A program made the position numbers and the translations under genes. 64,000 bases of DNA from JALZCH01 sp036387135 (GTDB lineage Bacteria; Acidobacteriota; Blastocatellia; Pyrinomonadales; Pyrinomonadaceae): assembly GCA_036387135.1 (NCBI GenBank), contig DASVUH010000057.1, positions 1 to 64,000 of the forward strand, read 5' to 3'. A model generated the notes under the pieces. The model saw only the letters and a program-made list of their open reading frames with translations, searched no databases and was not told the DNA's origin. Shown piece by piece: positions 1 to 9,923 of the stretch; position 1 is the first letter of the stretch; each line of letters starts with the position of its first letter.

Positions 1-14
1 TCTCAAATCTTAAA

Positions 15-1397
15 TTAACGATTTTTCAAAATCTCCAAAATCTGTTCGCTGGCGCGTGAAACGCTGCCCGCGCCGAGCGTGATGCACAAATCGCCGGGCT
101 GTAATTCGCCTGCAACTCGTTCCGCCGCGCCTTCCAATGCGCCGACGTAATGCACATTTTTATGTCCGAACTGGCGAATTTTTTCGCACAAAACTTCCGC
201 CGTGACGCCTTCAATCGGTTCTTCCGAAGCCGGATAAATATCGGTCAAAAAAAGCACGTCGGCATTGTTAAACGAGCGCGCGAAATCTTCCATTAAATCC
301 TGCGTTCGGGTGAAGCGATGCGGCTGAAACAGCACGACCGTGCGGCGCAAACCCGAACCTGTTTTCGCCGCCGCCAGCGTCGCCTGAACTTCGGTCGGAT
401 GATGCCCGTAATCGTCAACGACGGTAATTCCGTTTGCCTCGCCTTTGAATTGAAAACGTCGGTCGGCGTTTGAAAAATCTTTAAATCCGGCGACAATTTT
501 TTCAAAAGGAATATCCAGTTCCAAGCCGACCGCAATCGCCGCCAGCGCGTTGTAAACATTGTGTCTGCCGGGAACGGGCAAACTGATTTCGCCCAAAACT
601 TCCGTGCCTTTCCAGACCTCGAAAGTCGAGCCGAAATTGTTGTCGAATTTGATGTAATGCGCCGAAACATCCGCCTGCGCCGAAAGCCCGTAAGTGATTC
701 GGCGGCGTTTGACGCTCGGAATAATCGCCTGCACGTTCGGATCGTCGAGGCAGAGAACCGCCGCGCCGTAAAACGGAACTTTGTTGACGAAATCGCGGAA
801 ACAGCCCAAAACATCGAGCATATCCGAGTAATAATCCATATGCTCGCGGTCAACGTTGGTGACGATGGCAATCGTCGGATTCAAAATTAAAAACGAACGG
901 TCGCTTTCATCGGCTTCCGCAACCATCCAATCGCTTTTTCCGAGACGCGCGTTCGAGCCGAAAGCGCCGACCACGCCGCCGACAATCGCCGTCGGGTCAA
1001 GCCCTGCATGTCCCAAAACGGTCGCCACCATCGAAGTCGTCGAAGTTTTCCCGTGCGAACCGGCGACGGCGATTCGATACGGTTTCAAGCTCATCAATTC
1101 CGCCAGCATTTCGGCGCGCGGAATAACGGGAATCGAACGGCGTCGGGCTTCGACAATTTCGGGATTGTCATCTTTAATCGCGGTCGAACGCACAACAACG
1201 TGCGCTTCGCCGACGTTTTCCGCAGCGTGACCTTCAAAAATCGTCGCGCCCAATTTTTCCAGACGCGCCGTATTTTTCGACTTCTTCGCGTCCGAACCTG
1301 TGACGCGAAATTCGAGATTGCACAAAACTTCCGCGATACCGGACATCCCTATTCCGCCAATCCCGACAAAATGAACTTGTTTTACATGCCTAAACAT
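15..1397 (-). CDS. murC: UDP-N-acetylmuramate--L-alanine ligase MurC
   Basis: Cytoplasmic ATP-dependent ligase that adds L-Ala to UDP-MurNAc, the first Mur ligase step of peptidoglycan synthesis. The 460-residue length is normal for MurC. Visible motifs are the N-terminal Rossmann loop GIGGIGMSG (about 12-20), the ATP P-loop GSHGKTST (about 113-120), the central DHR-like segment TNVDREHMDYY and the C-terminal DDYGHHPTE. It is the last dcw gene in the window, about 50 bp after murG; that gap holds heptamer array A. murB, ftsQ, ftsA and ftsZ would be expected further left, outside the window. Confidence 0.97.
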   Translation of the reverse strand: MFRHVKQVHFVGIGGIGMSGIAEVLCNLEFRVTGSDAKKSKNTARLEKLGATIFEGHAAENVGEAHVVVRSTAIKDDNPEIVEARRRSIPVIPRAEMLAELMSLKPYRIAVAGSHGKTSTTSMVATVLGHAGLDPTAIVGGVVGAFGSNARLGKSDWMVAEADESDRSFLILNPTIAIVTNVDREHMDYYSDMLDVLGCFRDFVNKVPFYGAAVLCLDDPNVQAIIPSVKRRRITYGLSAQADVSAHYIKFDNNFGSTFEVWKGTEVLGEISLPVPGRHNVYNALAAIAVGLELDIPFEKIVAGFKDFSNADRRFQFKGEANGITVVDDYGHHPTEVQATLAAAKTGSGLRRTVVLFQPHRFTRTQDLMEDFARSFNNADVLFLTDIYPASEEPIEGVTAEVLCEKIRQFGHKNVHYVGALEGAAERVAGELQPGDLCITLGAGSVSRASEQILEILKNR

Positions 1398-1400
1398 TAA

Positions 1401-1468
1401 ATCAGTTATCAGTTATCAGTTATCAGTTATCAGCCGTTTTGTTGACTGTTATCTGTTGACTGATAACT
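1401..1468. repeat. Heptamer array A (ATCAGTT units)
   Basis: Unit ATCAGTT is repeated about 4.6 times at 1401-1432, followed at about 1445-1468 by an imperfect inverted arm (ACTGTTATCTGTTGACTGAT...). The inverted arm lies inside the 3' end of murG and encodes its last residues. The locus sits between murG and murC, both transcribed leftward. Confidence 0.85.
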
Positions 1469-2528
1469 GTTCTATTAAATCAACCATCGTCGCGGCAGCA
1501 TCGCCTTTTACTAGCTTTTTCGCCGCTCGTTCCATTTCCGTAATGCGCTCCGGCGCATCAATCAAGCTTTTTATTTCCGCCGCCAAAGTTTCGCCGTTCA
1601 AATCTTTTTGCAAAATCATCCGCGCAGCGCCAGCCGTTTGCATCGCTTCGGCATTTTTGCGCTGATGATCGTCGGCGGCGGTCGGCAGCGGAATCATAAT
1701 CGCGGCTTTTCCCGCTGCGGCTAATTCAGCGCAGGTCGTCGCTCCGGCACGAGAAATTATCAAATCGTTTTCGGCAAATTGGCGATTCATATCTTTGATA
1801 TATTTCGTCACATTTGCTTCAGTCCAACCGACTTTTGCATAACCGTCTTTGACCGTTTCAAAATCAAGCTCGCCGGTTTGGTGCGTGATTTTGAGTCTGT
1901 TTTTCACCGTTTCCAAAATCGGCAGAGCCGCCGTCAAAGCCTGATTTATCGCACGCGCGCCCTGCGAACCGCCGAAGGCGAGCAGACAAAAACGTTCATT
2001 GTCTCTAGCCTTCGCCGGAATGTCAAAGAAGTCTCTGCGGACAGGATTTCCGGTCACGACAGCCTTTCCGGGAAAGAATTTCGCCGCTTCTTCAAACGTG
2101 ACAGCGGCTTTGTCAACAAACCGGGCAAGCTGCCGGTTCGTAAATCCGGGCAGCGCGTTCGATTCCATCACGAGCGTCGGAATCCGCAAAAAACTCGCCG
2201 CGAGTAAAACCGCACCCGTAACGTAACCGCCTGCGCCGACGACCACATCGGGCTTAAAATTTTTAATCAAAGAACGAGCCGCAAAAAAACTTTTCGGAAT
2301 CAATAACAAGCCCTTTATTGTTCCCGCCAAACCGACGTTTTTTATTCCGGCGCTTTCAATCAATTCGAGCTTGTAACCCGCATCGGGAACTAATTTTGTT
2401 TCCAAACCCCGCGCCGTTCCGACGAAACGAACCTCCGACCTGGCATCGCGGCGCATAATCTCATTCGCCACCGCAATTCCCGGATAAATATGTCCGCCTG
2501 TTCCTCCCGCCGCAATTAGCACTTTCAT
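1449..2528 (-). CDS. murG: UDP-GlcNAc:lipid I GlcNAc transferase MurG
   Basis: Membrane-associated GT28 glycosyltransferase that converts lipid I to lipid II. The N-terminal GGTGGHIYPG loop, the central ESNALPGFTNR segment and the C-terminal GGSQGARAIN and ISRAGATTCAELAAAGK motifs are all visible. I start it at the ATG at 2528, which touches the ftsW stop codon (TGATG); a GTG one codon upstream gives the alternative MMKV start. The extreme C-terminus (about EQLSVNR) is encoded by one arm of heptamer array A, so the last residues are probably not conserved with relatives. Confidence 0.96.
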   Translation of the reverse strand: MKVLIAAGGTGGHIYPGIAVANEIMRRDARSEVRFVGTARGLETKLVPDAGYKLELIESAGIKNVGLAGTIKGLLLIPKSFFAARSLIKNFKPDVVVGAGGYVTGAVLLAASFLRIPTLVMESNALPGFTNRQLARFVDKAAVTFEEAAKFFPGKAVVTGNPVRRDFFDIPAKARDNERFCLLAFGGSQGARAINQALTAALPILETVKNRLKITHQTGELDFETVKDGYAKVGWTEANVTKYIKDMNRQFAENDLIISRAGATTCAELAAAGKAAIMIPLPTAADDHQRKNAEAMQTAGAARMILQKDLNGETLAAEIKSLIDAPERITEMERAAKKLVKGDAAATMVDLIEQLSVNR

Positions 2529-3640
2529 CACTCGTCCGAAATCGTTCCCGCGTATTGCGAAATGTTGAGCAATAAACCGCAGGAAACGAGAGTTAACAAA
2601 ATCGAAGTGCCGCCGTATGAAATCAAAGGCAAGGGAATGCCTTTGGTCGGCAGCAACCCGACGACAACGCTCATATTAAAAAACGCCTGCACGACAATTC
2701 CGGTCGTGATTCCGATTGCCAGAAGTTTGCCGAAACGGTCGGGCGCGGCAAAAGCGGCACGCGCGCCGCGCCATAAAATCACCGCGAAACCCGTCAAAAC
2801 GAGCAATGCGCCGATTAATCCAAGCTCTTCGCCGATAATGGCGAAAATAAAATCCGAATGCGCGTAAGGCAGATAATGGATTTTTTGCTGCCCCTGCGCG
2901 AAACCCGCGCCCCAAATTCCGCCCGAACCGACTGCCAGCAGCGATTGAACGAGTTGATAACCGGCGCCTTCCGCGTCAGCCCACGGATCAATAAAGGCAA
3001 AAAGGCGTTTCATCCGCCACGGAACCAACACGAGCGCGCCCAGAACTCCGATAACGAAGGTCGCGCCGACAATGGCAAAATGCCGCCAATCCGCGCCCGC
3101 CGCAAAATAAACCGCCGCGAAAATCGCCGCCATCACCATCGTCGTTCCCAAATCCGGCTCGATGAAAACCAATCCCATCAATCCGGCTAAAACCAGCCCG
3201 CACGGAATCAAAGTGCGTTTTACGTCAGACATCTCCCGCTCGCCTTTGGCAAAGAAAAATGCGAGAAAAAGCGCGACCGCGAGCTTGGCAAATTCCGAAG
3301 GCTGAAACGACATTCCGGCAAATTTTATCCAGCGCCGCGCGCCGTTTGTCGGCGGAAACGCGAAAACCGCCGCCAGCAAAACGATTGCAATCGCAACAAC
3401 CGAATAAACAAACCAGCTTTGACGCAGCCAGCGATAATCGAATCTGGTTGCGGCGAGCATTAAACCTAAACCCAAAACAGTGAAAATTCCCTGTTTGACG
3501 GCATACAAATACTGATTCGCGCCGTTTGTTTCTTTCAGCGAGAGCATACCCGACGCCGAATAAACCATCACCACGCCGAATAAGGCGAGCGACGCCACAG
3601 CCGCGAATAAAAGCCAATCAATTTGAAGCCTCTTAGCCAT
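2528..3640 (-). CDS. ftsW: Lipid II polymerase / division protein FtsW (SEDS family)
   Basis: Polytopic SEDS glycosyltransferase that polymerises lipid II at the septum with its partner FtsI, encoded upstream in the same operon. The 370-residue protein has about ten hydrophobic helices. Family segments include GARRWIKFAGMSFQPSEFAK, HSDFIFAIIGEELG and the C-terminal LPTKGIPLPLISYGGTS. RodA is the alternative, but position inside the dcw cluster between murD and murG favours FtsW. Its start codon lies in heptamer array B and overlaps the murD 3' end by 8 bp. Confidence 0.95.
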   Translation of the reverse strand: MAKRLQIDWLLFAAVASLALFGVVMVYSASGMLSLKETNGANQYLYAVKQGIFTVLGLGLMLAATRFDYRWLRQSWFVYSVVAIAIVLLAAVFAFPPTNGARRWIKFAGMSFQPSEFAKLAVALFLAFFFAKGEREMSDVKRTLIPCGLVLAGLMGLVFIEPDLGTTMVMAAIFAAVYFAAGADWRHFAIVGATFVIGVLGALVLVPWRMKRLFAFIDPWADAEGAGYQLVQSLLAVGSGGIWGAGFAQGQQKIHYLPYAHSDFIFAIIGEELGLIGALLVLTGFAVILWRGARAAFAAPDRFGKLLAIGITTGIVVQAFFNMSVVVGLLPTKGIPLPLISYGGTSILLTLVSCGLLLNISQYAGTISDE

Positions 3641-5027
3641 TTTGGATTTTGGATTTTGGATTTTGGATTTTTGCTAATTCCAAAACCGCTTCCTTAAAAA
3701 TCTTTCCCCTTTGCTCGTAAGAGTCGAACATATCAAAGCTCGCGCAAGCCGGAGCGAGCAAAACCGTGTCGCCGTTTTCAGCCGCTGCAAAACTTTTTTC
3801 CACCGCGTCCCGCATCGAAACGGCGCGCTCGATTTCGGCAGCCGATTTCAATTGATTTTCAATGTTGTCGGCATCTTCGCCGATTAAAATCAGCTTTCCG
3901 ACCTTTTTTTCAACAAGCGCGGCAATTGGTTGATACGGCGCGTTTTTGCCGCGCCCGCCTAAAATCAATACGATTTCGCCCGGTTCCTCCGCCAGAGCTT
4001 CGAGAGCTTTCTGCGTCGCGTCAACGCTCGTCGCTTTCGAATCGTTGTAAAACTTGACGCCTTCGACTTCCGCAACAAATTCGAGCCGGTGTTCGACGGC
4101 TTTGAATGTCCGCACGGTTTCGCGCATCGAATCGGGCAAAGCGCCGCACGCCAGACCAGCCGCGAGAGCAGCCAAAACGTTTGCCGCGTTATGCAGCCCG
4201 CGCAAAGACATTTCGTCGCGCGTCGTCAAAACTTTTTCCGCGCCGTTTGCCCTGCAAACCAAATCGCGCCCGCGCAAAAACAAGCCTTCTTCCAGTTCTT
4301 TTTCGACCGAAAACAAAACGACGTTTGCTTTCAAATTCTGCGCCCAGCTTCTTGTGATTTCATCGTCCGCATTTAAAATCGCCGCGTCTTCCGCCGCCTG
4401 ATTCATAAAAAGGCGGTGTTTCGCCGCCGCATAATCCATAAACGAATCGTAACGGTCGAGATGATTCGGCGTGACGTTTAAACAAATCCCGACGTTCGGT
4501 CGAAACTCTTTAATTGTTTCAAGCTGAAAGCTCGACAATTCCGCAACAGTCCAACCGCTCAGAGTCGCCGTTTCGGTCAGCGAAAGCAAAGGCGTTCCGA
4601 TGTTGCCGCCGACTTGCGTTTCAATGCCGGAATTTTTCAATAATTCGTAAACGAGCGTGGTCGTCGTCGTTTTCCCGTTGCTGCCGGTAATTCCGACGAT
4701 TCTGCCTTTCAAAAATCTGTAAGCAAGCTCGACTTCGCCGATCACTTCGCCGTCCTTGCGGTCAACATAACGCGCCGGAATCGTGTTTGTCGGAACGCCC
4801 GGTGAAATCACGACCAGCTCGATTTGGTCGAGCAGCCAAGACGGAATCTGCCCGTCCATCAAACCAACGTTTTGCTCTTTCAAACTTTTCGCTTCGTCAG
4901 TCCACTCGGCAATCGGTTTTCGGTCATGCAGCGCAACTACAGCTCCGCGCTCACGCAAAAAACGCGAACACGCGACGCCCGATTTGCCCGCTCCGAGAAC
5001 CAGAGTTTTTTTGCCTAACAATTCCAA
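3633..5027 (-). CDS. murD: UDP-N-acetylmuramoylalanine--D-glutamate ligase MurD
   Basis: Cytoplasmic Mur ligase that adds D-Glu to UDP-MurNAc-L-Ala. It shows the N-terminal LVLGAGKSG loop, the P-loop GITGSNGKTTTT and NVTPNHLDRY. The frame is open to a TTG at 5069, but those first 14 codons come from inverted repeat C (translation begins FYSASPRLGG). Family alignment (…LLGKKTLVLGAGKSG) favours the TTG at 5027, though neither TTG has a clear Shine-Dalgarno sequence. The C-terminal tail KIQNPKSKIQNG is encoded by heptamer array B. Product is certain, start is not. Confidence 0.93.
   Translation of the reverse strand: MELLGKKTLVLGAGKSGVACSRFLRERGAVVALHDRKPIAEWTDEAKSLKEQNVGLMDGQIPSWLLDQIELVVISPGVPTNTIPARYVDRKDGEVIGEVELAYRFLKGRIVGITGSNGKTTTTTLVYELLKNSGIETQVGGNIGTPLLSLTETATLSGWTVAELSSFQLETIKEFRPNVGICLNVTPNHLDRYDSFMDYAAAKHRLFMNQAAEDAAILNADDEITRSWAQNLKANVVLFSVEKELEEGLFLRGRDLVCRANGAEKVLTTRDEMSLRGLHNAANVLAALAAGLACGALPDSMRETVRTFKAVEHRLEFVAEVEGVKFYNDSKATSVDATQKALEALAEEPGEIVLILGGRGKNAPYQPIAALVEKKVGKLILIGEDADNIENQLKSAAEIERAVSMRDAVEKSFAAAENGDTVLLAPACASFDMFDSYEQRGKIFKEAVLELAKIQNPKSKIQNG
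3639..3666. repeat. Heptamer array B (ATTTTGG units)
   Basis: Four perfect tandem copies of ATTTTGG span the murD/ftsW junction. On the minus strand the array codes for the MurD C-terminal tail (IQNPKSKIQNG) and also creates the ftsW ATG. No facing arm is seen, so this is a single-arm version. Confidence 0.85.
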
Positions 5028-5036
5028 CTTATTTGA

Positions 5037-5137
5037 ACCGCCGAGACGCGGAGACGCCGAGTAAAACAAAAGAAATTCGAGTTTTTATATTTTCTCTTTT
5101 CATTGCCTTTTTCTCTGCGTCTCCCCGTCTCGGCGGT
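5037..5137. repeat. Inverted repeat C (8-bp units)
   Basis: Two 25-bp arms (5037-5061 and 5113-5137) are inverted copies with three mismatches, each built of about three 8-bp units of the form ACGCCGAG. The loop of about 51 nt contains AAAGAAATTC at 5069-5078, the reverse complement of the core shared with loci G and I. It lies between mraY and murD. Confidence 0.85.
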
Positions 5138-5142
5138 AAAAA

Positions 5143-6285
5143 TCATCTGAGCTTCAATGTTGATAAACTCAAAAGAGCAAATAAAATCGCCACAATAATG
5201 AATCGAAAAACGACTTTCGATTCTTTCCAGCCCGATATTTCAAAATGGTGATGCAGCGGCGACATTCGGAAAACCCGTTTGCCGCTGCCGCTGCTCCATT
5301 TCGTGAATTTGAAAACTGAAACCTGGAGCATCACCGATAACGCTTCGAGAACGAAAACACCGCCGATCAGCGGCAGCATAAATTCGTTTTTGGTCAAAAT
5401 CGCCACCGTCCCGATTGCGCCGCCGATGGCGAGCGACCCGACATCGCCCATAAAAACTTCCGCGGGTGGAGCGTTGTACCACAAAAAACCGAGACTCGCG
5501 CCGACCAGCGCGCCACAAAAAACCGTCAATTCGGCGGCTTCCGGGCGATGCGTTAAATCCAGATATTCAGCCCAGCGCCGGTCGCTTGCCACATAAGTCA
5601 GGGCAGTCAGCGCGCTCATCGCGATAAATGTCACGCTTGTTGCCAGCCCGTCCAAACCATCAGTCAGATTTACCGCGTTTGACGATCCCAACAGAATAAA
5701 AACGATAAAGCCGAGATAAATAATCGGGTGAATCGCCGTAATATTCGTTTGCGCGGTTTCCTTGAAAAACGGAATCGCCAGATTCCAGCTATAATCGCCC
5801 GAAATCCACAGCGCAGCCCAAACAATCAATGCCGCGACGAGCTGTCCGGCGAGCTTTTGTTTTCCGGTCAATCCGAGGCTGCGTTTTTTGACGACTTTAA
5901 TGTAATCGTCCGCATATCCGATCAGCCCGAAAATTAAAGTCGCAATTATCGCCAGCCAGACATAAAGCTTGTCGAGCCGCGCCCAGAGCAGTGTTGAAAT
6001 CACGACCGCAGCGAGAATCAGAACGCCGCCCATTGTCGGCGTGCCTTTTTTCTCCTGATGCGAAGCCGGACCTTCTTCGCGGATTTCCTGACCGAATTTT
6101 AAACGCCGCAGATAACCGATTACCGGTTTGCCAAAGAACAAAACGAGCAGCAGAGCCGTGATTGTCGAATAAGCCGTGCGAAACGTGACGTATTGAAAAA
6201 CGTTGAGCAGCTTGACGAACGCCGATTGCCGCGCCGCTTCGCTCGCGCCCAAAAAAAACAATTCGTAAAGAAGGTGATAGAGCAT
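5143..6285 (-). CDS. mraY: Phospho-MurNAc-pentapeptide transferase MraY
   Basis: Integral membrane enzyme that transfers phospho-MurNAc-pentapeptide to undecaprenyl phosphate to make lipid I. The 380-residue polytopic protein carries GTPTMGG, the catalytic-region Asp pair in YADDYIKV, NLTDGLDGLA and the C-terminal histidine segment MSPLHHHFE that marks the family. It is separated from murF by 66 bp and from murD by inverted repeat C. Confidence 0.97.
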   Translation of the reverse strand: MLYHLLYELFFLGASEAARQSAFVKLLNVFQYVTFRTAYSTITALLLVLFFGKPVIGYLRRLKFGQEIREEGPASHQEKKGTPTMGGVLILAAVVISTLLWARLDKLYVWLAIIATLIFGLIGYADDYIKVVKKRSLGLTGKQKLAGQLVAALIVWAALWISGDYSWNLAIPFFKETAQTNITAIHPIIYLGFIVFILLGSSNAVNLTDGLDGLATSVTFIAMSALTALTYVASDRRWAEYLDLTHRPEAAELTVFCGALVGASLGFLWYNAPPAEVFMGDVGSLAIGGAIGTVAILTKNEFMLPLIGGVFVLEALSVMLQVSVFKFTKWSSGSGKRVFRMSPLHHHFEISGWKESKVVFRFIIVAILFALLSLSTLKLR

Positions 6286-6351
6286 TAGACCCGCAAATTA
6301 AATTTTTGTTAAAAATGCAAAAGCCTATCTTCCCAATCCGTACCCGTCCGG

Positions 6352-7800
6352 TCAATCCGCAGACCGCTCGAACTTTTCCAGCAATTTATGGACAATCTGC
6401 TCGGTTCTGACTCCGCGCGAACCTTTCACTAAAATCAAATCGCCCGGTTTTATTTCATTTAAAAGGCTTTCTGCCGCTTCAGCCGAATCCGAAAAAAATA
6501 TCGTATTTTTTATTCCGGCTTTGCTCGCGCCCGCAACCAAATCCTGCGCTAAACCACGCACGCCAAAAACCGCGTCAACGCCCATTCCGGCGATTTTTCT
6601 GCCCGTCGCAAAATGAATTTCCGCCGCCCGCTCGCCTAATTCGAGCATTTCTCCGGCGATGACGATTTTTCTCTGCGCCCCCGCGCCGTTTTCGACGATT
6701 GTTTCAATCATCGAAAGCAGCGCATCAGGATTTGAATTGTAAGAATCGTTAACAACTTCAAAACCTGCTTTAAAACGCAAAACTTCGCCGCGCATCGGCG
6801 GCGGTTTCACGCTGCTCAAAGCAGCGGCGATTTTTTCCGGCGCGATGTCGAAACAAACGCCGGCGGCGGCGGATGCGAGCGCGTTCATAATGTTGTGAAC
6901 GCCGTTTAATTTTAAATTCACCTCCGCCGAGCCGAGCGGAGTGTTCAAGACAAACCGGGTTTCACCGAAGCGAACCGGGCGAATGTCGGTTGCAGTCACT
7001 TCCGCCGGTTTAACGATTCCGAAAGTCAAAACACGATTGCCGCCCACGGCTTCGCTCATCTCCAAAACGCGCCGGTCGTCGGCATTGAGGACGGCAACGC
7101 CGGTCGGTTTCATATTTTCGATCAGCTCGGCTTTCGCGGCGGCGATTCGTTCGATTGTTCCGAGATGTTCGAGATGCACGGGCAAAACGTTTAATTCGAC
7201 GCCGACATCGGGCGGCGTTATCCGGCACAAACGCTCGATTTCATTCATCGGCGTGCTCATTCCCATTTCCAGAACCGCCGCATCGAAATCGCCTTCGGTA
7301 ACGAGCCGCAAAACCGTCAGCGGATGACCAAGCCCGTTGTTGTAATTTTTCTCGTTTCGCAAAACGCGCCAGCCGTTTGCCTCAAGAACCGCCGCCGTCA
7401 ATTCCTTCGCGGTGGTTTTTCCGGCGCTTCCGGTAATTCCGACGACCGGCTTGTTCCACATCCGATAAACGCCAGCCGCCAGCCGCTGCAAAGCCGCAAT
7501 CCCGTCTTCGACGACGAGCAGACGACCGCGAAACTCTTGTAGCTTTTCGAGCTTGTCATATCTGACGACCGCTGCGATTGCTCCGCGCGAAAAAGCGTCG
7601 CGTACAAAATCGTGGCTGTCGCCGAAATCGCCGTTAAAACCGTTGTTGGCGTAATCGGGCTGTGCGAAAGCAAAAAACAAGTCGCCCTCAGAAACCTCGC
7701 GCGAATCAATTGAAAAACCGCCCGCCGCCCGCCCGAAAAGATCGGCGGAAAGGAGCGTTGAATCGGCGTTCATCAAATTGGCGATTTGGTCTAAGTTCAA
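6352..7800 (-). CDS. murF: UDP-MurNAc-tripeptide--D-Ala-D-Ala ligase MurF
   Basis: Cytoplasmic Mur ligase adding D-Ala-D-Ala to finish the UDP-MurNAc-pentapeptide. It has the P-loop GITGSAGKTTAKE, the lysine-region segment YNNGLGHPLTVL and NDSYNSNPDA in the C-terminal half. The 482-residue length is within the family range. The start is a TTG whose sequence TTGA overlaps the ftsI stop codon by 4 bp, implying translational coupling. Confidence 0.96.
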   Translation of the reverse strand: MNLDQIANLMNADSTLLSADLFGRAAGGFSIDSREVSEGDLFFAFAQPDYANNGFNGDFGDSHDFVRDAFSRGAIAAVVRYDKLEKLQEFRGRLLVVEDGIAALQRLAAGVYRMWNKPVVGITGSAGKTTAKELTAAVLEANGWRVLRNEKNYNNGLGHPLTVLRLVTEGDFDAAVLEMGMSTPMNEIERLCRITPPDVGVELNVLPVHLEHLGTIERIAAAKAELIENMKPTGVAVLNADDRRVLEMSEAVGGNRVLTFGIVKPAEVTATDIRPVRFGETRFVLNTPLGSAEVNLKLNGVHNIMNALASAAAGVCFDIAPEKIAAALSSVKPPPMRGEVLRFKAGFEVVNDSYNSNPDALLSMIETIVENGAGAQRKIVIAGEMLELGERAAEIHFATGRKIAGMGVDAVFGVRGLAQDLVAGASKAGIKNTIFFSDSAEAAESLLNEIKPGDLILVKGSRGVRTEQIVHKLLEKFERSAD

Positions 7801-9914
7801 GTTTTCTTCGCTTTTTCGGTTGTATTCACAGTCTTTTTCGGCGCGGTTTCGCTTTTAGTTTTATTTTGCGCCGCAGTTTGTGTTTTCGTTTTAGTCGCCG
7901 CCGTTTTTTCTTCAACAAAGCGCGGGCGCGGCTCGTTTGGCTGCGGCTTTTCGGGGTTAGCCGATTTTTCGATTTTTACCTTTTCGTTTTTGTCGGCAGT
8001 TTCGTTTTTCGGCGCAGTTTTCTGGCTCGTTTTTTGATTGCCGACAAATGACGATTTTTCGTTTGTTTGCCTGGCATCGGCTGATTTTTCATTTCCATTG
8101 TTTTCAGCTTTCAAGGGCAGAGAAACTTTTTCGGGTTCAATTTGCGGTCGGGCATTTTTGGCGAGCAAAGCATCTTCGCTAAACGTCGGCGCGATGTTTA
8201 ATTCGGGCAAAACCTGCTCGGCAATTTCGCGGAAAATCGGCGCGGCAACCTCGCCGCCGTAAAAAGTTCCGGTAGGCTCGTCAACCATCACGGCAATTAC
8301 GACCGCAGGATTGTCAGCCGGAGCAAAACCGACGAAGCTGCCGACGTATTTACCAGAGGCATAACGCCGTTTTTCCGGGTCGTATTTTCGCGCCGTTCCG
8401 GTTTTTCCGGCTGACGAATAACCTTCGAGTCTGGCTTTTTTTCCGGTTCCTTCTTCGGTTACTGATTCCAGCATTTGCCGCATCACGCGCGCGGTATCCG
8501 CGCTGACAACGCGGCGCGATTCGGGCTTGGCTTGAAAAACAACTTCTCCGTTTTCTTCTTTGATTTCTTTAATTAAATGCGGCTGGACGCGAACGCCTTC
8601 GTTGGCGATTGCAGCGTAAGCCGCAGCCGATTGCAGCGCGGTTACGCTGATTTCATAGCCGATTGACACGGACGCGACCGAATCAGCAGTCCATTTTTCC
8701 GGCGGAAAAACTCTGCCGCGCGTTTCGGCTGGAACTTCGACGCCTGTTTGCGAGCCGTAGCCGAAGCGTTTGACGAATTCGTGGAAACGCTCTTTACCGA
8801 TTTTCTGACCGATGGTCACGGCGGCAACGTTTGACGAACGGGCAAACGCCTCGGTCAGCGACAGCGGTTTTGAAGAAGCGTGCGAATCCGAAATTCGGCG
8901 CGCGCCGATGCTGATAAATCCGGCGCTCGCGTTAATCGTTTCGGACAATTGAATCGCGCCCGATTCCAAAGCCGAGGCGTAAGTCACGAGCTTAAAAGTC
9001 GAACCCGGCTCAAAAACAGTTTGCACCGCGCGGTTTTGGAGCTGTGCGGGAGAAACATCCGCCGGAGCGTTCGGATCGAAAGTCGGCGCGGTCGCCATAG
9101 CCAGAATCTCGCCGTTTTTCGGATTTAAAACAACCGCCGTTCCGCCTTTGGCGCGCGTCGCCTGCACTCCGGCGGCGAGAGCTTGTTCGGCGCGATATTG
9201 AATCGCGTAATCGAGCGTCAGCGCCACGTTGCGCGGAGTTTTTCCGGCGTTGAGTTCCGTAGTTTCGAGAACCCGTCTTTTTCCGTCGAGTTCTTCCAAA
9301 ACTTCGTTCGGCTCGCCGCGCAAAATTTTGTCCTGCGTCATTTCGATTCCGGCTTGCCCCACGTCGTCGCGGCTGGCGAAACCGACGACTTGCGCCGCCA
9401 ATTTTCCGTGCGGGTAAAAACGCTTTTGCTCTTTTTGCCAGCGCAGAGCCGGAACATCCGCCTCGCGGATTTTCTGTGCGGCTTCTTTGTCAAGCTCGCG
9501 CGCCAGCCACATAAAACGGCGATTCTGCTGCTTGGCTTCGTTAATCGTCGAAAGCAAAACTTTCGGTTTTTCGCCGATTAAAGCTGCGAGGCGATAACTG
9601 ACGGCTTCCGGGTTTTCGATTTCGGACGGATCAATCCAGAGCGATTCAACTTCGAGCGTGATGGCAAGCTCTCGTCCTTCGCGGTCGAGAATCGAGCCGC
9701 GCAAAGGTTTGGTTTTGCGCTCGCGCTGGCGCTGTTCGACGGCTTTTGTCAGCAGAAACTCGTGCTGCGCGGTTTGCAGATAAACAAGCCGCGCGCCGAT
9801 TACCATTCCCCAAAACGCAAAAAGCGCGACGACCAAGCCAAACCGTTTGAGATTTGTCTGTGCCGCAGTTCTAACTTTTTTCCCGATTGGACGTTTTTGC
9901 TGTGGTTGTCGCAT
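7797..9914 (-). CDS. ftsI: Peptidoglycan D,D-transpeptidase FtsI (PBP3-like)
   Basis: Class B penicillin-binding protein that crosslinks septal peptidoglycan with FtsW. After an Arg/Lys-rich N-terminus comes one membrane helix (about 25-45), then the PBP dimer domain, then the transpeptidase domain with the active-site EPGSTFK (Ser near 304), the SSN motif in ARSSNVAA, and the KTG motif in AGKTGTARK (near 503). An unusual tail of roughly 120 residues (about 585-705), rich in Lys, Thr, Glu and Asn, is predicted disordered; such tails are not part of the catalytic fold. Confidence 0.95.
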   Translation of the reverse strand: MRQPQQKRPIGKKVRTAAQTNLKRFGLVVALFAFWGMVIGARLVYLQTAQHEFLLTKAVEQRQRERKTKPLRGSILDREGRELAITLEVESLWIDPSEIENPEAVSYRLAALIGEKPKVLLSTINEAKQQNRRFMWLARELDKEAAQKIREADVPALRWQKEQKRFYPHGKLAAQVVGFASRDDVGQAGIEMTQDKILRGEPNEVLEELDGKRRVLETTELNAGKTPRNVALTLDYAIQYRAEQALAAGVQATRAKGGTAVVLNPKNGEILAMATAPTFDPNAPADVSPAQLQNRAVQTVFEPGSTFKLVTYASALESGAIQLSETINASAGFISIGARRISDSHASSKPLSLTEAFARSSNVAAVTIGQKIGKERFHEFVKRFGYGSQTGVEVPAETRGRVFPPEKWTADSVASVSIGYEISVTALQSAAAYAAIANEGVRVQPHLIKEIKEENGEVVFQAKPESRRVVSADTARVMRQMLESVTEEGTGKKARLEGYSSAGKTGTARKYDPEKRRYASGKYVGSFVGFAPADNPAVVIAVMVDEPTGTFYGGEVAAPIFREIAEQVLPELNIAPTFSEDALLAKNARPQIEPEKVSLPLKAENNGNEKSADARQTNEKSSFVGNQKTSQKTAPKNETADKNEKVKIEKSANPEKPQPNEPRPRFVEEKTAATKTKTQTAAQNKTKSETAPKKTVNTTEKAKKT

Positions 9915-9923
9915 CTTGCTTTA

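Noticed and set aside
2528..3640. RodA instead of FtsW
   Set aside because: SEDS proteins look alike, but the dcw position supports FtsW.
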